Origin: Acidimicrobiaceae bacterium
Lineage (GTDB): Bacteria > Actinomycetota > Acidimicrobiia > Acidimicrobiales > RAAP-2
Reading direction: 5' to 3'
DNA length: 64,000 nucleotides
NCBI GenBank assembly: GCA_947456245.1
Contig: CANGPS010000002.1
Coordinates: 62,001-126,000, forward strand
A model generated the notes under the pieces. It made no database searches. It was not told the origin of the DNA and saw nothing but the letters and a program-made list of their open reading frames with translations. The stretch's first letter is position 1. The number at the start of each line of letters is the position of its first letter. Below are positions 54,191-63,271 of the stretch, piece by piece. Position numbers and translations under genes: made by a program.

Positions 54191-55422
54191 CGGACCTCCA
54201 GTCCGGCGAGGCGGTGCTCGATGTCGGCCGAGATCACCGGGCCGGCCGGGCCGATGTCCGAGCGCTCGAGCAGGTCGGCGAAGAAGCCGCGGACCAAGAG
54301 GCGCTCGGCGGAGGGCCGGTCGATGCCCCGGGACTCGAGGTAGAAGCGCTGGTCCTCATCGATCGGCCCCACGGTCGAGGCATGGCTGCAGCGCACGTCG
54401 TTCTCCGAGATGTCGAGGTTGGGCACCGAGTCGGCATGCGCCGTCTCCGACAGGACCAGGTTGTGGTTCGACTGGTTGGCGTTGGACCGGACCGCCCCAT
54501 GGCGCATCCGGATCAGCCCGGTGTAGACCGACCGGGCCGTGTCGGCCACCGCACCCTTGCAGAGCAGGTCGCTGATGGTCTTCGGGGCAACGTGGTCCTG
54601 CATGGTGCGCAGGTCGTGGACCTGGTCGCCGTCTCCGAGGTAGGTCGACCGCAGCACGCTCGACGCGCCCTGTCCGGCGAGGACGGTGTCGGTCCTGACC
54701 CGGTCGTACTGGCCGCCGAGCCCAGCGGTGAGCTGGCTGACCGTGGCGTCCCGGCCGACGATGGCGTTGATCGTGGCCAGGTGCCAGGCGGCGCGACCGA
54801 GGAGCTGGACTGAGCCATAGCGAAGGTTGGCTGCGTCGCCGACGAAGAGCTCGGCCACCGGGAGGCTGAGCGAGTCGCCCTCTCCGCCGATGTGGACCTC
54901 CAGGACCGTGGCGATCGCACCCTCGGCCAGCCGCACGATGGTGCGACCCGACGAGACCCCGTTCGCCACGTTCCGCACGATGACGATGGGCTCGGCGAGC
55001 ATGGCACCCTTTTCGACATCGATCACGACCCCATCGGGCGTCGTCGCCGTCGACAGGGCGACGATCGGGTCGGCCGGCGAGGTGGCGGCGCCGAGCAGCT
55101 GCGCGCCCTCTGGGTGAGCAGAAAGCGCGGAGATCGACACGCCTGACGGAGCCACCGCCGAACCGATGCCGCCGTCAGCATCGATCTCGAGCACCGATCC
55201 GGCCCCGGCGATCAGCGCCGGCGGCACGATCGCACGTCCCATCTTCGCCCCGCGCACGTAGCGCTCGATCTCGAGGTCGTCGATCGGCGAGTAGCGCCAG
55301 ACCTCCTCGCGAGACGACGGCAGGCCGAGGGCGTCGAGCGCCTCGGCCGCCTCGGCCCTCCGGTCGACGAGCCAGCTCGGACCGCCCAGGGCGGCCGTGG
55401 CATCAGTGGTCACGAGGGGCAC
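54187..55422 (-). CDS. sufD: SufD scaffold subunit
   Basis: 411 aa. Beta-helix protein of the SufBCD complex. The C-terminal region reads YLGDGDQVHDLRTMQDHVAPKTISDLLCKGAV, GLIRMRHGAVRSNANQSNHNLVLSETAHADSVPNLDISENDVRCSHASTVG and ESRGIDRPSAERLLVRGFFADLLERS, close to SufB but without its N-terminal Fe-S-like block. GTG-or-ATG start at 55422, with a TAAACT box near 55477. A small inverted repeat, CCGAC-CTCA-GTCGG (55489-55502), overlaps the -35 region. Confidence 0.93.
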   Translation of the reverse strand: MPLVTTDATAALGGPSWLVDRRAEAAEALDALGLPSSREEVWRYSPIDDLEIERYVRGAKMGRAIVPPALIAGAGSVLEIDADGGIGSAVAPSGVSISALSAHPEGAQLLGAATSPADPIVALSTATTPDGVVIDVEKGAMLAEPIVIVRNVANGVSSGRTIVRLAEGAIATVLEVHIGGEGDSLSLPVAELFVGDAANLRYGSVQLLGRAAWHLATINAIVGRDATVSQLTAGLGGQYDRVRTDTVLAGQGASSVLRSTYLGDGDQVHDLRTMQDHVAPKTISDLLCKGAVADTARSVYTGLIRMRHGAVRSNANQSNHNLVLSETAHADSVPNLDISENDVRCSHASTVGPIDEDQRFYLESRGIDRPSAERLLVRGFFADLLERSDIGPAGPVISADIEHRLAGLEVR

Positions 55423-55557
55423 GGTTCAGCGGCCTTTCGGGGCAGTCGGCAGGGAGCGAGGGTCGAGGGGAAGTTTAGCGGTGGGCCTCCGACCTCAGTC
55501 GGTGGCATCGACAGGCCGTGCCCTAGGCTCAGCCTCACGCCCATCCGAGGAGGTCCC

Positions 55558-56403
55558 ATGGCACCAGCGTCGTTCTCATCACCCGTCCTGAGCATCGAGG
55601 TCGACGGTCACGTCGGCATCCTCCACCTCGACCGCGGGGATGCGGGAAACGCCATGGGTCCGGAGTTCTGGACCGACCTCCCCCTCGCCGTCGATGCGCT
55701 GTGCGCAGACCCCGCCGTGCGCTGCATCGTGCTCGCGGCCCAGGGCAAGCACTTCTCCGTCGGCCTCGACCTCAAGGCCATGGCCGGGTCGCTGATGGGG
55801 ACCGGAGGCGGCGGTGGGACCACGAGCCAGGCCAGCCGCAACGCCTCGCTCAACCGGAACATCCGTTCGATGCAGGCCTCGGTCACCGCGGTAGAGGCCT
55901 GCCGGGTCCCAGTGATCGCCGCCATCCACGGCTGGTGCATCGGCGGCGGCGTCGATCTCATCGCTGCCTGCGACATCCGCGTCTGCTCCGACGACGCCAA
56001 GTTCTCCGTCCGTGAGGCCAAGGTCGCCATCGTGGCTGACATCGGGAGCCTCCAGCGCCTCCCGCGCATCATCGGTGCCGGCCACGTGGCCGAGCTCGCC
56101 CTGACCGGCAAGGACATCGATGCCGACCGCGCCGCCACCATCGGCCTCGTCAATCACGTCGCAGAAGGCGGAGCCTCAGGTGCGCTGACGATGGCCCGGG
56201 AAATCGCCGACGAGATCGCCGCCAACTCCCCGCTGGCCGTCGAGGGCACCAAGGCCGTCCTCGCCGCCAACGACGGCCGGACCGTAACTGAGGGCCTCGA
56301 CTTCGTCGCCGACTGGAACACCCTCTACATCAACTCCAACGACCTGGTCGAGGCGATGACGTCGTTCATGGAGAAGCGGCCGGGCAACTACACCGGCACC
56401 TGA
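55558..56403 (+). CDS. Enoyl-CoA hydratase/isomerase (dienoyl-CoA isomerase-like)
   Basis: 281 aa with GAGGAGG ribosome site. Crotonase fold: oxyanion loop GKHFSVGLDLKAM and AAIHGWCIGGGVDLIAACDIRV. The segment FSVREAKVAIVADIGSLQRLPRIIG places Glu and Asp as in delta3,5-delta2,4-dienoyl-CoA isomerases rather than hydratases. TAGGCT box near 55527. Role in oxidation of unsaturated acyl-CoA is likely; it is not linked to the suf genes around it. Confidence 0.88.
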   Translation: MAPASFSSPVLSIEVDGHVGILHLDRGDAGNAMGPEFWTDLPLAVDALCADPAVRCIVLAAQGKHFSVGLDLKAMAGSLMGTGGGGGTTSQASRNASLNRNIRSMQASVTAVEACRVPVIAAIHGWCIGGGVDLIAACDIRVCSDDAKFSVREAKVAIVADIGSLQRLPRIIGAGHVAELALTGKDIDADRAATIGLVNHVAEGGASGALTMAREIADEIAANSPLAVEGTKAVLAANDGRTVTEGLDFVADWNTLYINSNDLVEAMTSFMEKRPGNYTGT

Positions 56404-56408
56404 GCGCC

Positions 56409-56422
56409 CCGCCCCAGGGCGG
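56409..56422. terminator. Small hairpin between convergent genes
   Basis: Stem CCGCC / GGCGG with a 4-base loop just past the crotonase stop. It could end both convergent transcripts; weak evidence. Confidence 0.25.
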
Positions 56423-56427
56423 TCACT

Positions 56428-56775
56428 TCAGCGGCCGAAGCGCCACCAACGGCGGCCCTCGCGACCTGCCGCCTTCGCCTTCTCCGCCTGGACCTCGGCC
56501 AGCACGTCGCCAGCGACGCCGTTGACGATGTCCTCGGCCGAGTCGAGGACGGCCGCAATGTCCTCAGGGGCGCCCTCGGGCTCCGGGCCCACGGGAGGCT
56601 CGATCAGGGAGCCGTGGGCCCAGCCCACATCAGCCAGGCGAGGGGCGTAGGAGGGGCAGTCGTCAGGGCAGCGCCACGGTGCCTCCGGGGCGAGGTCGAG
56701 CTGGCAGAACCGGGCGACCTCGCCTGAGTCGTAGGTCCTCGACTGGAAGTGCTTGCAGCCCTCGCGCATCGCCAT
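56428..56775 (-). CDS. Uncharacterised cysteine-containing protein
   Basis: 115 aa, not recognised. Four cysteines are spaced EGCKHF, RFCQLD and WRCPDDCPSY, within the first 45 residues, which suggests zinc or Fe-S binding. After that it is Ala/Glu-rich and ends in GREGRRWWRFGR. It sits between crotonase and GNAT genes in the interrupted suf region. The start MAMREGCKHF at 56775 has a CAGCAT box 6 bases before it. Confidence 0.7.
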   Translation of the reverse strand: MAMREGCKHFQSRTYDSGEVARFCQLDLAPEAPWRCPDDCPSYAPRLADVGWAHGSLIEPPVGPEPEGAPEDIAAVLDSAEDIVNGVAGDVLAEVQAEKAKAAGREGRRWWRFGR

Positions 56776-56841
56776 GCCCCCATGCTGCCACTTCGTGCCT
56801 GCTGCGGGGAGCCGCCGGTCACGACCCCCTAGAGTTCGGCC

Positions 56842-57471
56842 ATGAGCCGACGCGAGATCGAGATCATCGAGGGCCTCTCGGGCCGCTCCGACGTGGACGA
56901 CGCCGCCATCGTCGGGGCACGGGCCTTCCAGAACGACCCCTTCTTCCGCCACCTCGCGCCCCCCTCCATGCTGCGGGCGAGAGGCCTGGCGATCTACATG
57001 CGCGCCATGCTCAAGAACCTCGGTCCGGGTGGTCACATCCTCACGGCGCGCCATGAGGGCCGGATCGTGGGCGTCGGTGCCTGGGTGGCCCCCGGTGGCT
57101 ACCCCGCCCCGGGTCGCAACCAGGCGGCACAGGTCGCCGGGCTGGTCCATGCCTTCGCCCCGCGCCCCCAGATGGCCCCCGACGGCATGCGCTACATGCG
57201 AGCCATCGAGCATGAGCACCCCAAGGGGCCGCTGTGGTATCTCGCCATGCTCACCGTCGACCCTGAGGTGCAGCGCTCTGGCATCGGCAGTCGCATGGTG
57301 GAGCCGATCCTCGAGCGCTGCGACACCGAGGGCCTCGACGCGTACCTCGAGACCCAGAAGCACGACAACCTGGCCTACTACCGCCGCTTCGGCTTCGAGA
57401 CCGTCGCCGAGCTCCGTCCGGTCCCGAGCGGCCCACCGCTGTGGACGATGCGCCGGACCCCTCGCTCCTAG
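56842..57471 (+). CDS. GNAT-family acetyltransferase
   Basis: 209 aa. Acetyl-CoA site LAMLTVDPEVQRSGIGSRMVEPILERC and the C-terminal YLETQKHDNLAYYRRFGFETV. The target is unknown. A TAGAGT box lies 6 bases before the ATG (leaderless pattern). Confidence 0.88.
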   Translation: MSRREIEIIEGLSGRSDVDDAAIVGARAFQNDPFFRHLAPPSMLRARGLAIYMRAMLKNLGPGGHILTARHEGRIVGVGAWVAPGGYPAPGRNQAAQVAGLVHAFAPRPQMAPDGMRYMRAIEHEHPKGPLWYLAMLTVDPEVQRSGIGSRMVEPILERCDTEGLDAYLETQKHDNLAYYRRFGFETVAELRPVPSGPPLWTMRRTPRS

Positions 57472-57495
57472 CGACGAACCGGCGACATCGGCCGA

Positions 57496-58896
57496 TCAGC
57501 CGATCGAGCCCTCCATCTGCAGCTCGATCAGCCGGCTCCACTCGACGGCGTACTCCATCGGCAGGGTCCGGGTCACCGGCTCGATGAAGCCGTTGACGAT
57601 CATGCCCATGGCCTGCGACTCGGAGAGCCCGCGACTCATCAGGTAGAAGAGCTGGTCGTCGCCGACCTTCGACACCGTGGCCTCGTGGCCGATCGAGGCG
57701 TCCTTCTCCCCCACCTCCATGTAGGGCTTGGTCTCGGAGACCGACTCGTCGTCGAGCAGCAGGGCGTCACAGCGCACGAAGGACTTGGCTCCCTTGGCAC
57801 CCTCGTCGACGTGGACGAGGCCTCGGTATGTCGTGTTCCCACCGTCCTTGGAAATGGACTTGCTCACGATGGTCGACGTCGTCTCTGGGGCGGCGTGGAC
57901 CATCTTCGCCCCGGCGTCCTGACGCTGGCCCTTGCCGGCGTAGGCCACCGACAGCACCTCCCCGGAGGCCTTGGGGCCCATGAGGTAGACGCTCGGGTAC
58001 TTCATGGTCAGGCGTGAGCCGATGTTGCCGTCGATCCACTCGACGTGCGCCTCGGCCTCGGCACGGGCCCGCTTGGTCACGAGGTTGTAGACGTTGGTCG
58101 ACCAGTTCTGGATGGTCGTGTAGGTGATCCGGCTCCCAGGGAGCGCCACGAGCTCGACCACGGCGGAGTGCAGCGAGTCGGTCGAGTACACCGGGGCCGA
58201 GCAGCCCTCCACGTAGTGGACCTGCGAGCCCTCGTCGGCGATGATCAGCGTCCGCTCGAACTGCCCCATGTTCTCCGCGTTGATGCGGAAGTAGGCCTGG
58301 AGGGGCTGGTCCACCACCACGCCGGGCGGCACGTAGATGAACGAGCCTCCGGACCAGACGGCCGAGTTCAGGGCGGCGAACTTGTTGTCGTTCGGCGGGA
58401 TGACCGACCCGAACCACTTCTTCACCAGCTCGGGGTGCTCGCGCACGGCGGTGTCCATGTCGGTGAAGATGACGCCCATGGCCTCGAGATCGGCCCGATT
58501 GCGGTGGAACACGACTTCCGACTCGTACTGCGCCGTCACGCCGGCGAGGTACTTGCGCTCGGCCTCAGGGATGCCGAGCTTCTCGTAGGTGTCCTTGATG
58601 GCGTCCGGTAGGTCGGTCCACTCGTTGACCTGGTTCTCGGTCGGCTTGATGTAGTAGTAGATGTCGTCGAAGTCGAGGTCCGGCATGTTGACGGCGAACC
58701 ACTTGGCCATGGGCCGACGGTCGAAGCGGGCGAGCGCCGAGAGGCGGAAGTCCCGCATCCACTCCGGCTCCTTCTTGATGCCGGACATCTCACGGACGAT
58801 GTCCTCGTTCAGGCCCTTCTTGGGCTTGAAGACATAGTCCTCCTCGTCCGACCAGCCGAGCTGGTAGCGATCAAGGTCAAGATCTTCGATGGCCAT
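57496..58896 (-). CDS. sufB: SufB scaffold subunit
   Basis: 466 aa from ATG 58896, after CGGAGGA; the open frame upstream is out of family. [31 protein letters not shown] at the N-terminus, [60 protein letters not shown]-like and [36 protein letters not shown]. Assembles Fe-S clusters with SufC and SufD. It stands apart from sufD by three genes. Confidence 0.96.
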   Translation of the reverse strand: MAIEDLDLDRYQLGWSDEEDYVFKPKKGLNEDIVREMSGIKKEPEWMRDFRLSALARFDRRPMAKWFAVNMPDLDFDDIYYYIKPTENQVNEWTDLPDAIKDTYEKLGIPEAERKYLAGVTAQYESEVVFHRNRADLEAMGVIFTDMDTAVREHPELVKKWFGSVIPPNDNKFAALNSAVWSGGSFIYVPPGVVVDQPLQAYFRINAENMGQFERTLIIADEGSQVHYVEGCSAPVYSTDSLHSAVVELVALPGSRITYTTIQNWSTNVYNLVTKRARAEAEAHVEWIDGNIGSRLTMKYPSVYLMGPKASGEVLSVAYAGKGQRQDAGAKMVHAAPETTSTIVSKSISKDGGNTTYRGLVHVDEGAKGAKSFVRCDALLLDDESVSETKPYMEVGEKDASIGHEATVSKVGDDQLFYLMSRGLSESQAMGMIVNGFIEPVTRTLPMEYAVEWSRLIELQMEGSIG

Positions 58897-59014
58897 GCGT
58901 CCTCCGGGTGTCCGCCAACGGGCGGTGCGGACTTTCTCCCATCGCCATGGTAGCAATTGCCCGACGAGAGCTGACCGTTCGAGGCCGCGCCCGCGGCTGG
59001 CAGGATCAGGGATC

Positions 59015-61207
59015 ATGCCTGACGCACCGCAGCCCCCGATCGCCCCCCGCCGTCCCGTGGTCACGACGACCCACGGCCATGAGCGCACCGACGAGTACGG
59101 CTGGCTCCGCAACCTCGACGATCCCGCCACCGTCCCCCACCTCGAGGCGGAGAACGCCTTCACCGAGGCCAGCCTGTCCCACCTCGAGGACCTGCGCGAG
59201 CGCCTGTTCGGCGAGTTCAAGGGCCGCATCGTGGAGACCGACCTGTCGGTCCCGGTCCGGCGTGGGCCCTGGTGGTACTACTCGAGGACCGAGGAGGGGA
59301 AGAGCTACCCCATCCACTGCCGACGGCCGGCGACCGATCCGGCCGAGGCGCCGCCGGTGGCCCTCGAGCACCACGCCGACGAGCAGGTCATCTTCGACGA
59401 GAACGTCGAGGCTGGCGACAGCGACTTCTTCACCGTCGGCGTCCTGTCGGTCAGCCCTGACCACCGCACCCTGGCCGTGGGGGTGGACACCAAGGGTGAC
59501 GAGCGCCTCGTGCTGTCGTTCCGGCACCTCGACGGTTCCGAGAGCCCGACCGAGTCGATCACCGAGGTCTCCTACGGCTTCGCCTGGGCTGCCGACTCGG
59601 CCCATGCCTTCTTCACCCGCGTGGACGAGGCCTGGCGACCCCACCAGCTCTGGCGCCACGAGCTCGGTCAGGATCCGAGCGCCGACGTGCTGGTCCTCGA
59701 GGAGCCTGATGCCCGCTTCAACGTCTCGGTGGGAGCGTCGCGCGACGAGGCCGTGATCATCGTCTCGATCGCGTCCTCGTCGACGTCGGAGATCGCCGCG
59801 CTGCCCGCCGCCGAGCCCACGACCCCGCTGGTCACCCTGCTGCCGAGGGTCACGGGAGTCGAGAACGGCATGACCCACCTGACGACCAGGGCCGGCGACC
59901 GATGGTGGCTGAGGCTCACGAACGCCGAGGCCCTCGATTTCGCCCTGCTGGTGGCCCCCGACGACGATGGCGTCCCGGACGCCTGGGTTCCCCTGGTCGC
60001 CCACCGGCCTGGGGTCCGCCTCGAGGACGTCGACGCCTTTGCCTCGGCCATCGTCGTCTCGGAGCGCTCGAACGCCGAGACCGCCGTGCGGGTCATCCCG
60101 GTCGGTGCCGAAGGCCTCGTCCCACGGCAGGTGGCGCTGTCGGAGACCTGGTGCATCGGCGAGGGCGCCGGGCCGACGACCACCTGGCTCGGAGCCAACC
60201 CTGAGCACGACCCAGCCCGGCTGCGGTTCGGGACCACGTCGATGACCCTGCCCTCGACGGTGGCCGAGGTGGACCTCGCTGACCGGACGGTGCAGGTGCT
60301 CAAGCGCCAGGAGGTGCTCGGCGGCTACGCGCCCGAGCAGCTCGTGACCTACCGGCTCGAGGCCACGGGTCTCGATGGCGAGCAGATCCCGGTGAGCGTG
60401 GTCCACGCGGCCTCGCTCCTCGTCGACCCGTCCGACCCCGGCTCGGGCATCGCATCCCCCGCCCCGTGCCTGCTCTATGGCTACGGGTCCTACGAGATCT
60501 CGATCGACCCCACCTTCTCGGCCTTCCGCCTCTCGCTGCTCGAGCGGGGCGGGATCTTCGCCATCGCCCACATCCGCGGAGGTGGCGAGAAGGGTCGGCG
60601 CTGGTACGACGAGGGGCACCTCGCCGCCAAGCACAACTCCTTCGACGACTTCCTCGCCGTGGCCGACCACCTGATCGGCCAGGGCCTCACCAGCCCCGAC
60701 CGACTCGTGGCGCGTGGCGGCTCGGCCGGCGGCCTGCTCATGGGGGCCGTGGCCAACCGCGGTCCCGACCGGTTCTCCGGCCTGCTCGCCGAGGTGCCCT
60801 TCGTCGACTCGCTCACCACCATGCTCGACCCGACGCTTCCCCTGACCGTCGGCGAGTACGAGGAGTGGGGCAACCCGACGGACGACCCGGCGGCCTATGC
60901 CACCATCGCCTCCTGGGCACCGTACGAGAACCTGCGCGACCTCGCCGAGGACGGGACGCCGTTCACCTACCCGCCCCTGCTCCTGACCGGTGGTCTCAAC
61001 GACACCCGGGTCGGCTTCTGGGAGCCGGCGAAGCACGTGGCCCGACTGCGGCACCTCAACCCGGAGAACCCGGTGCTGCTGCGCATGGAGATGGGGGTCG
61101 GCCACGGGGGACCCTCCGGTCGCTACGACTCGTGGCGGGAGGAGGCCTTCGTGATGGCCTGGATCCTCGAGCGGCTCGGCCTCGCCGAGGTGATCCCTAC
61201 GGCGTGA
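59015..61207 (+). CDS. Prolyl oligopeptidase-family protease (oligopeptidase B-like)
   Basis: 730 aa, S9A family, from ATG 59015. A beta-propeller N-terminus is followed by the catalytic triad: Ser in [14 protein letters not shown], Asp in [24 protein letters not shown], His in [41 protein letters not shown] is typical of oligopeptidase B, which cuts after Arg/Lys. No signal peptide. Ends 11 bases into the convergent next gene. Confidence 0.92.
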   Translation: MPDAPQPPIAPRRPVVTTTHGHERTDEYGWLRNLDDPATVPHLEAENAFTEASLSHLEDLRERLFGEFKGRIVETDLSVPVRRGPWWYYSRTEEGKSYPIHCRRPATDPAEAPPVALEHHADEQVIFDENVEAGDSDFFTVGVLSVSPDHRTLAVGVDTKGDERLVLSFRHLDGSESPTESITEVSYGFAWAADSAHAFFTRVDEAWRPHQLWRHELGQDPSADVLVLEEPDARFNVSVGASRDEAVIIVSIASSSTSEIAALPAAEPTTPLVTLLPRVTGVENGMTHLTTRAGDRWWLRLTNAEALDFALLVAPDDDGVPDAWVPLVAHRPGVRLEDVDAFASAIVVSERSNAETAVRVIPVGAEGLVPRQVALSETWCIGEGAGPTTTWLGANPEHDPARLRFGTTSMTLPSTVAEVDLADRTVQVLKRQEVLGGYAPEQLVTYRLEATGLDGEQIPVSVVHAASLLVDPSDPGSGIASPAPCLLYGYGSYEISIDPTFSAFRLSLLERGGIFAIAHIRGGGEKGRRWYDEGHLAAKHNSFDDFLAVADHLIGQGLTSPDRLVARGGSAGGLLMGAVANRGPDRFSGLLAEVPFVDSLTTMLDPTLPLTVGEYEEWGNPTDDPAAYATIASWAPYENLRDLAEDGTPFTYPPLLLTGGLNDTRVGFWEPAKHVARLRHLNPENPVLLRMEMGVGHGGPSGRYDSWREEAFVMAWILERLGLAEVIPTA

Positions 61208-62171
61208 CCGTCGTGGTGGTGGCCGGTGGCACCGTGGTGGTGGTCGAGGCGGCGCCGGACGAGGCAGGCGAGAACGTCAGCACCAGCGGGGACTGGAACC
61301 CGGTCGGGAAGGTGACCGGGAGGCTCCCGACGGAGACGGCGGCGTAGCCCGGTGCCCCGAGGTTGACCTCGACGCCGCCGGAGACCTTGAAGGTCTGCGG
61401 GGACCCGGGGTCGATGGCACCGGCGAAGACCTGGTCGCCCGTCGCCGACGTGACGATGGTCCACACCGACCCGCCGGTCGCCTTGACCGTGATGGCGTAG
61501 CTGCCGGACGGGGCGAGGTAGGTGGCGGTGGTCGCCGTGGACGACTGCGGCTCGTACGAGGTGATCTTCGGCGCCGTCGTGGTGGTGGTCTTGGGCGCCG
61601 TGGTCGTCGTCGCCCGCTGTGGCTTCGTGGTCGTCGTCGAGGCAGAGGAGCCCTTGTCCGAGCCCGACCCGATCATCACGCCGACGACGACGAGCAGGAC
61701 GATGACCGCCCCGGCGGCGAGGCCGGCGATGATCTGGCGGTTCTGCACGGGATGGCGGGGCTCCATGCGAGAGATGGCCCATGTCGGCGTGTCGTGGCCT
61801 CGGTGCTCGCCCTCGCCATCGACCTCGCCGAGATCGATGCGTCCGATGTCCTCACGGAAGACCATGCCGTCGCGGCTGCCCGGCGGCGGGGCGACCGCCG
61901 ACGGCGTCTCCGGGGGCTCGATGTGCTTGGCGAAGCCGCCGACCGGGTGCGGAGGCTGGCGCAGCTGTTCCTGCTCGCTCGGGTCGAGGATGCGCACCGA
62001 TGCTGATGCCGAGGGTCCCCGCATCTCCTGGAGGGTGTCGAGGGCGTTGCGGTAGCTGTCGATCGAGTGGATCTCGTCTCGGCTCCGTCGGGTCCACAGC
62101 AGCGCACCGATGCCACCGGCGAGGATCAGCAGGATGATGAGGCCGACGATGCTGCGCACGTCCCCATTCAA
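61197..62171 (-). CDS. Two-helix membrane protein with RodZ C-terminal-like domain
   Basis: 324 aa. Membrane segments at about residues 7-25 (IVGLIILLILAGGIGALLW) and 147-170 (IIAGLAAGAVIVLLVVVGVMI). The cytoplasmic-type linker between is Pro/Glu-rich. After a Thr-rich stretch the C-terminal part (SYAITVKATGGSVWTIVTSATGDQVFAGAIDPGSPQTFKVSGGVEVNLGAPGYAAVSV) looks like DUF4115, the extracellular domain of RodZ. The N-terminal HTH of RodZ is missing. TTG (62171) or GTG (62159) start. Confidence 0.75.
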   Translation of the reverse strand: MNGDVRSIVGLIILLILAGGIGALLWTRRSRDEIHSIDSYRNALDTLQEMRGPSASASVRILDPSEQEQLRQPPHPVGGFAKHIEPPETPSAVAPPPGSRDGMVFREDIGRIDLGEVDGEGEHRGHDTPTWAISRMEPRHPVQNRQIIAGLAAGAVIVLLVVVGVMIGSGSDKGSSASTTTTKPQRATTTTAPKTTTTTAPKITSYEPQSSTATTATYLAPSGSYAITVKATGGSVWTIVTSATGDQVFAGAIDPGSPQTFKVSGGVEVNLGAPGYAAVSVGSLPVTFPTGFQSPLVLTFSPASSGAASTTTTVPPATTTTVTP

Positions 62172-62204
62172 CCCGATGGGAGGACGCCTCGCGTCACGCC
62201 CCGA

Positions 62205-62756
62205 TCAGGGGCGCAGGCCGAACCTCGGGCGAAGCGCATCCGGGATCTCAGCGACGGTCGGGTTGGTCTTGTCGCGCTCGGAGACCACCGGGTCGACCAT
62301 CCCCCAGTCGACGCCTAGTGCCGGGTCGTCCCACGCCACGCCGAGCTCATCGTTGGGGTTGTAGTAGCCGTCCACGAGGTACCACAGCAGCATGTCGGTC
62401 ACGGCGGCGAACCCGTGCGCCACGCCGGGAGGGATGAACAGGCCGCGCTCCTCGGAGCCGTGGAGGTCGACGACCATCGACACCCCCTCGGTCGGCGAGC
62501 CCACCCGAAGGTCGGCGAGGACCACCCGGGCCGTACCGCGAAGTACGTACCAGTAGTCCGCCTGATGCAGGTGGTAGTGGAGGCCGACAAGCGAACCGGC
62601 GGTCTTCTCCGAGCGGTTGCCCTGGATCATCTCTCGGCCCTTGGGCAGCCACTCGCGGCGATAGGTCTCGACGAAGCGCCCTCGGTCGTCGCCGTGGGCG
62701 ACCGGTTCGATGAGCTCGACGTCTTCGATGGTGGTCGGGTGGTAGGTGGGTCCCAT
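62205..62756 (-). CDS. rmlC: dTDP-4-dehydrorhamnose 3,5-epimerase (RmlC-like)
   Basis: 183-aa cupin. VELIEPVAHGDDRGRFVETYRREW, the His in GLHYHLHQADYWYVLRGTARVVLADLRVG, IPPGVAHGFAAVTDMLLWYLVDGYYNPNDELGVAWDDPALGVDWG. The catalytic His and C-terminal Tyr are kept; the usual Lys after the His block is not obvious, so it may be a related sugar epimerase. It lies far from rmlBD (43 kb). rmlA is not in the window. Confidence 0.8.
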   Translation of the reverse strand: MGPTYHPTTIEDVELIEPVAHGDDRGRFVETYRREWLPKGREMIQGNRSEKTAGSLVGLHYHLHQADYWYVLRGTARVVLADLRVGSPTEGVSMVVDLHGSEERGLFIPPGVAHGFAAVTDMLLWYLVDGYYNPNDELGVAWDDPALGVDWGMVDPVVSERDKTNPTVAEIPDALRPRFGLRP

Positions 62757-62782
62757 GGACCGAACCGTACCGCCCCGGCGAC

Positions 62783-63271
62783 TCAGACGCTGAACCCGCC
62801 GAAGCCGCTCCGGTAGTACAGCAGCGGCGTCCCCTCGCCGACCCCCATGTCGAGGACCCGGCCGATCACGAGCTCGTGGTCGCCGGCATCGTGGATCTGC
62901 TCGAGGTGGCAGTCGATGAAGGCGAGCGCCCCGTCGAGGACGGGCGCGCCGGTTGCCGCCGTCGACCAGCCCACCCCGGCGAACTTGTCCGCACCTGATG
63001 CCGCGAAGGTCCGGCAGAGCGCCTCTTGGTCGGACGACAGGATGTTCACGCAAAACGCCCCGGCTGCGGCGATCTTCGGCCAGCTCGTCGACGTCTTCGC
63101 CGGGGCGAGTGCGATCAGCGCCGGATCGAGCGAGAGCGAGGTGAACGACTGGCAGGTGAACCCCACCGGACCCTCGTCCTCCATGGCCGTCACGATGGTG
63201 ATGCCGGTGGCGAAGTGCCCTAGGACCTCTCGGAACCTCCCCTGGTCGAAGGAGCTGGTGTGCCTGGTCAT
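62783..63271 (-). CDS. Flavin reductase (HsaB-like)
   Basis: 162 aa. FREVLGHFATGITIVTA, GFTCQSFTSLSLDPALIALAPAKTSTSWPKI, FCVNILSSDQEALCRTFA, DKFAGVGWSTAATGAPVLDGALAFIDC and HDAGDHELVIGRV match HsaB, which supplies reduced FMN to the HsaA steroid hydroxylase. A generic FMN reductase of another two-component oxygenase is possible. Its start overlaps the MBL gene stop by ATGA. Confidence 0.85.
   Translation of the reverse strand: MTRHTSSFDQGRFREVLGHFATGITIVTAMEDEGPVGFTCQSFTSLSLDPALIALAPAKTSTSWPKIAAAGAFCVNILSSDQEALCRTFAASGADKFAGVGWSTAATGAPVLDGALAFIDCHLEQIHDAGDHELVIGRVLDMGVGEGTPLLYYRSGFGGFSV

Noticed and set aside
61560-61640. Tandem repeat or microsatellite
   Set aside because: The repeats are codons for a Thr-rich linker in the membrane protein, not an independent repeat.
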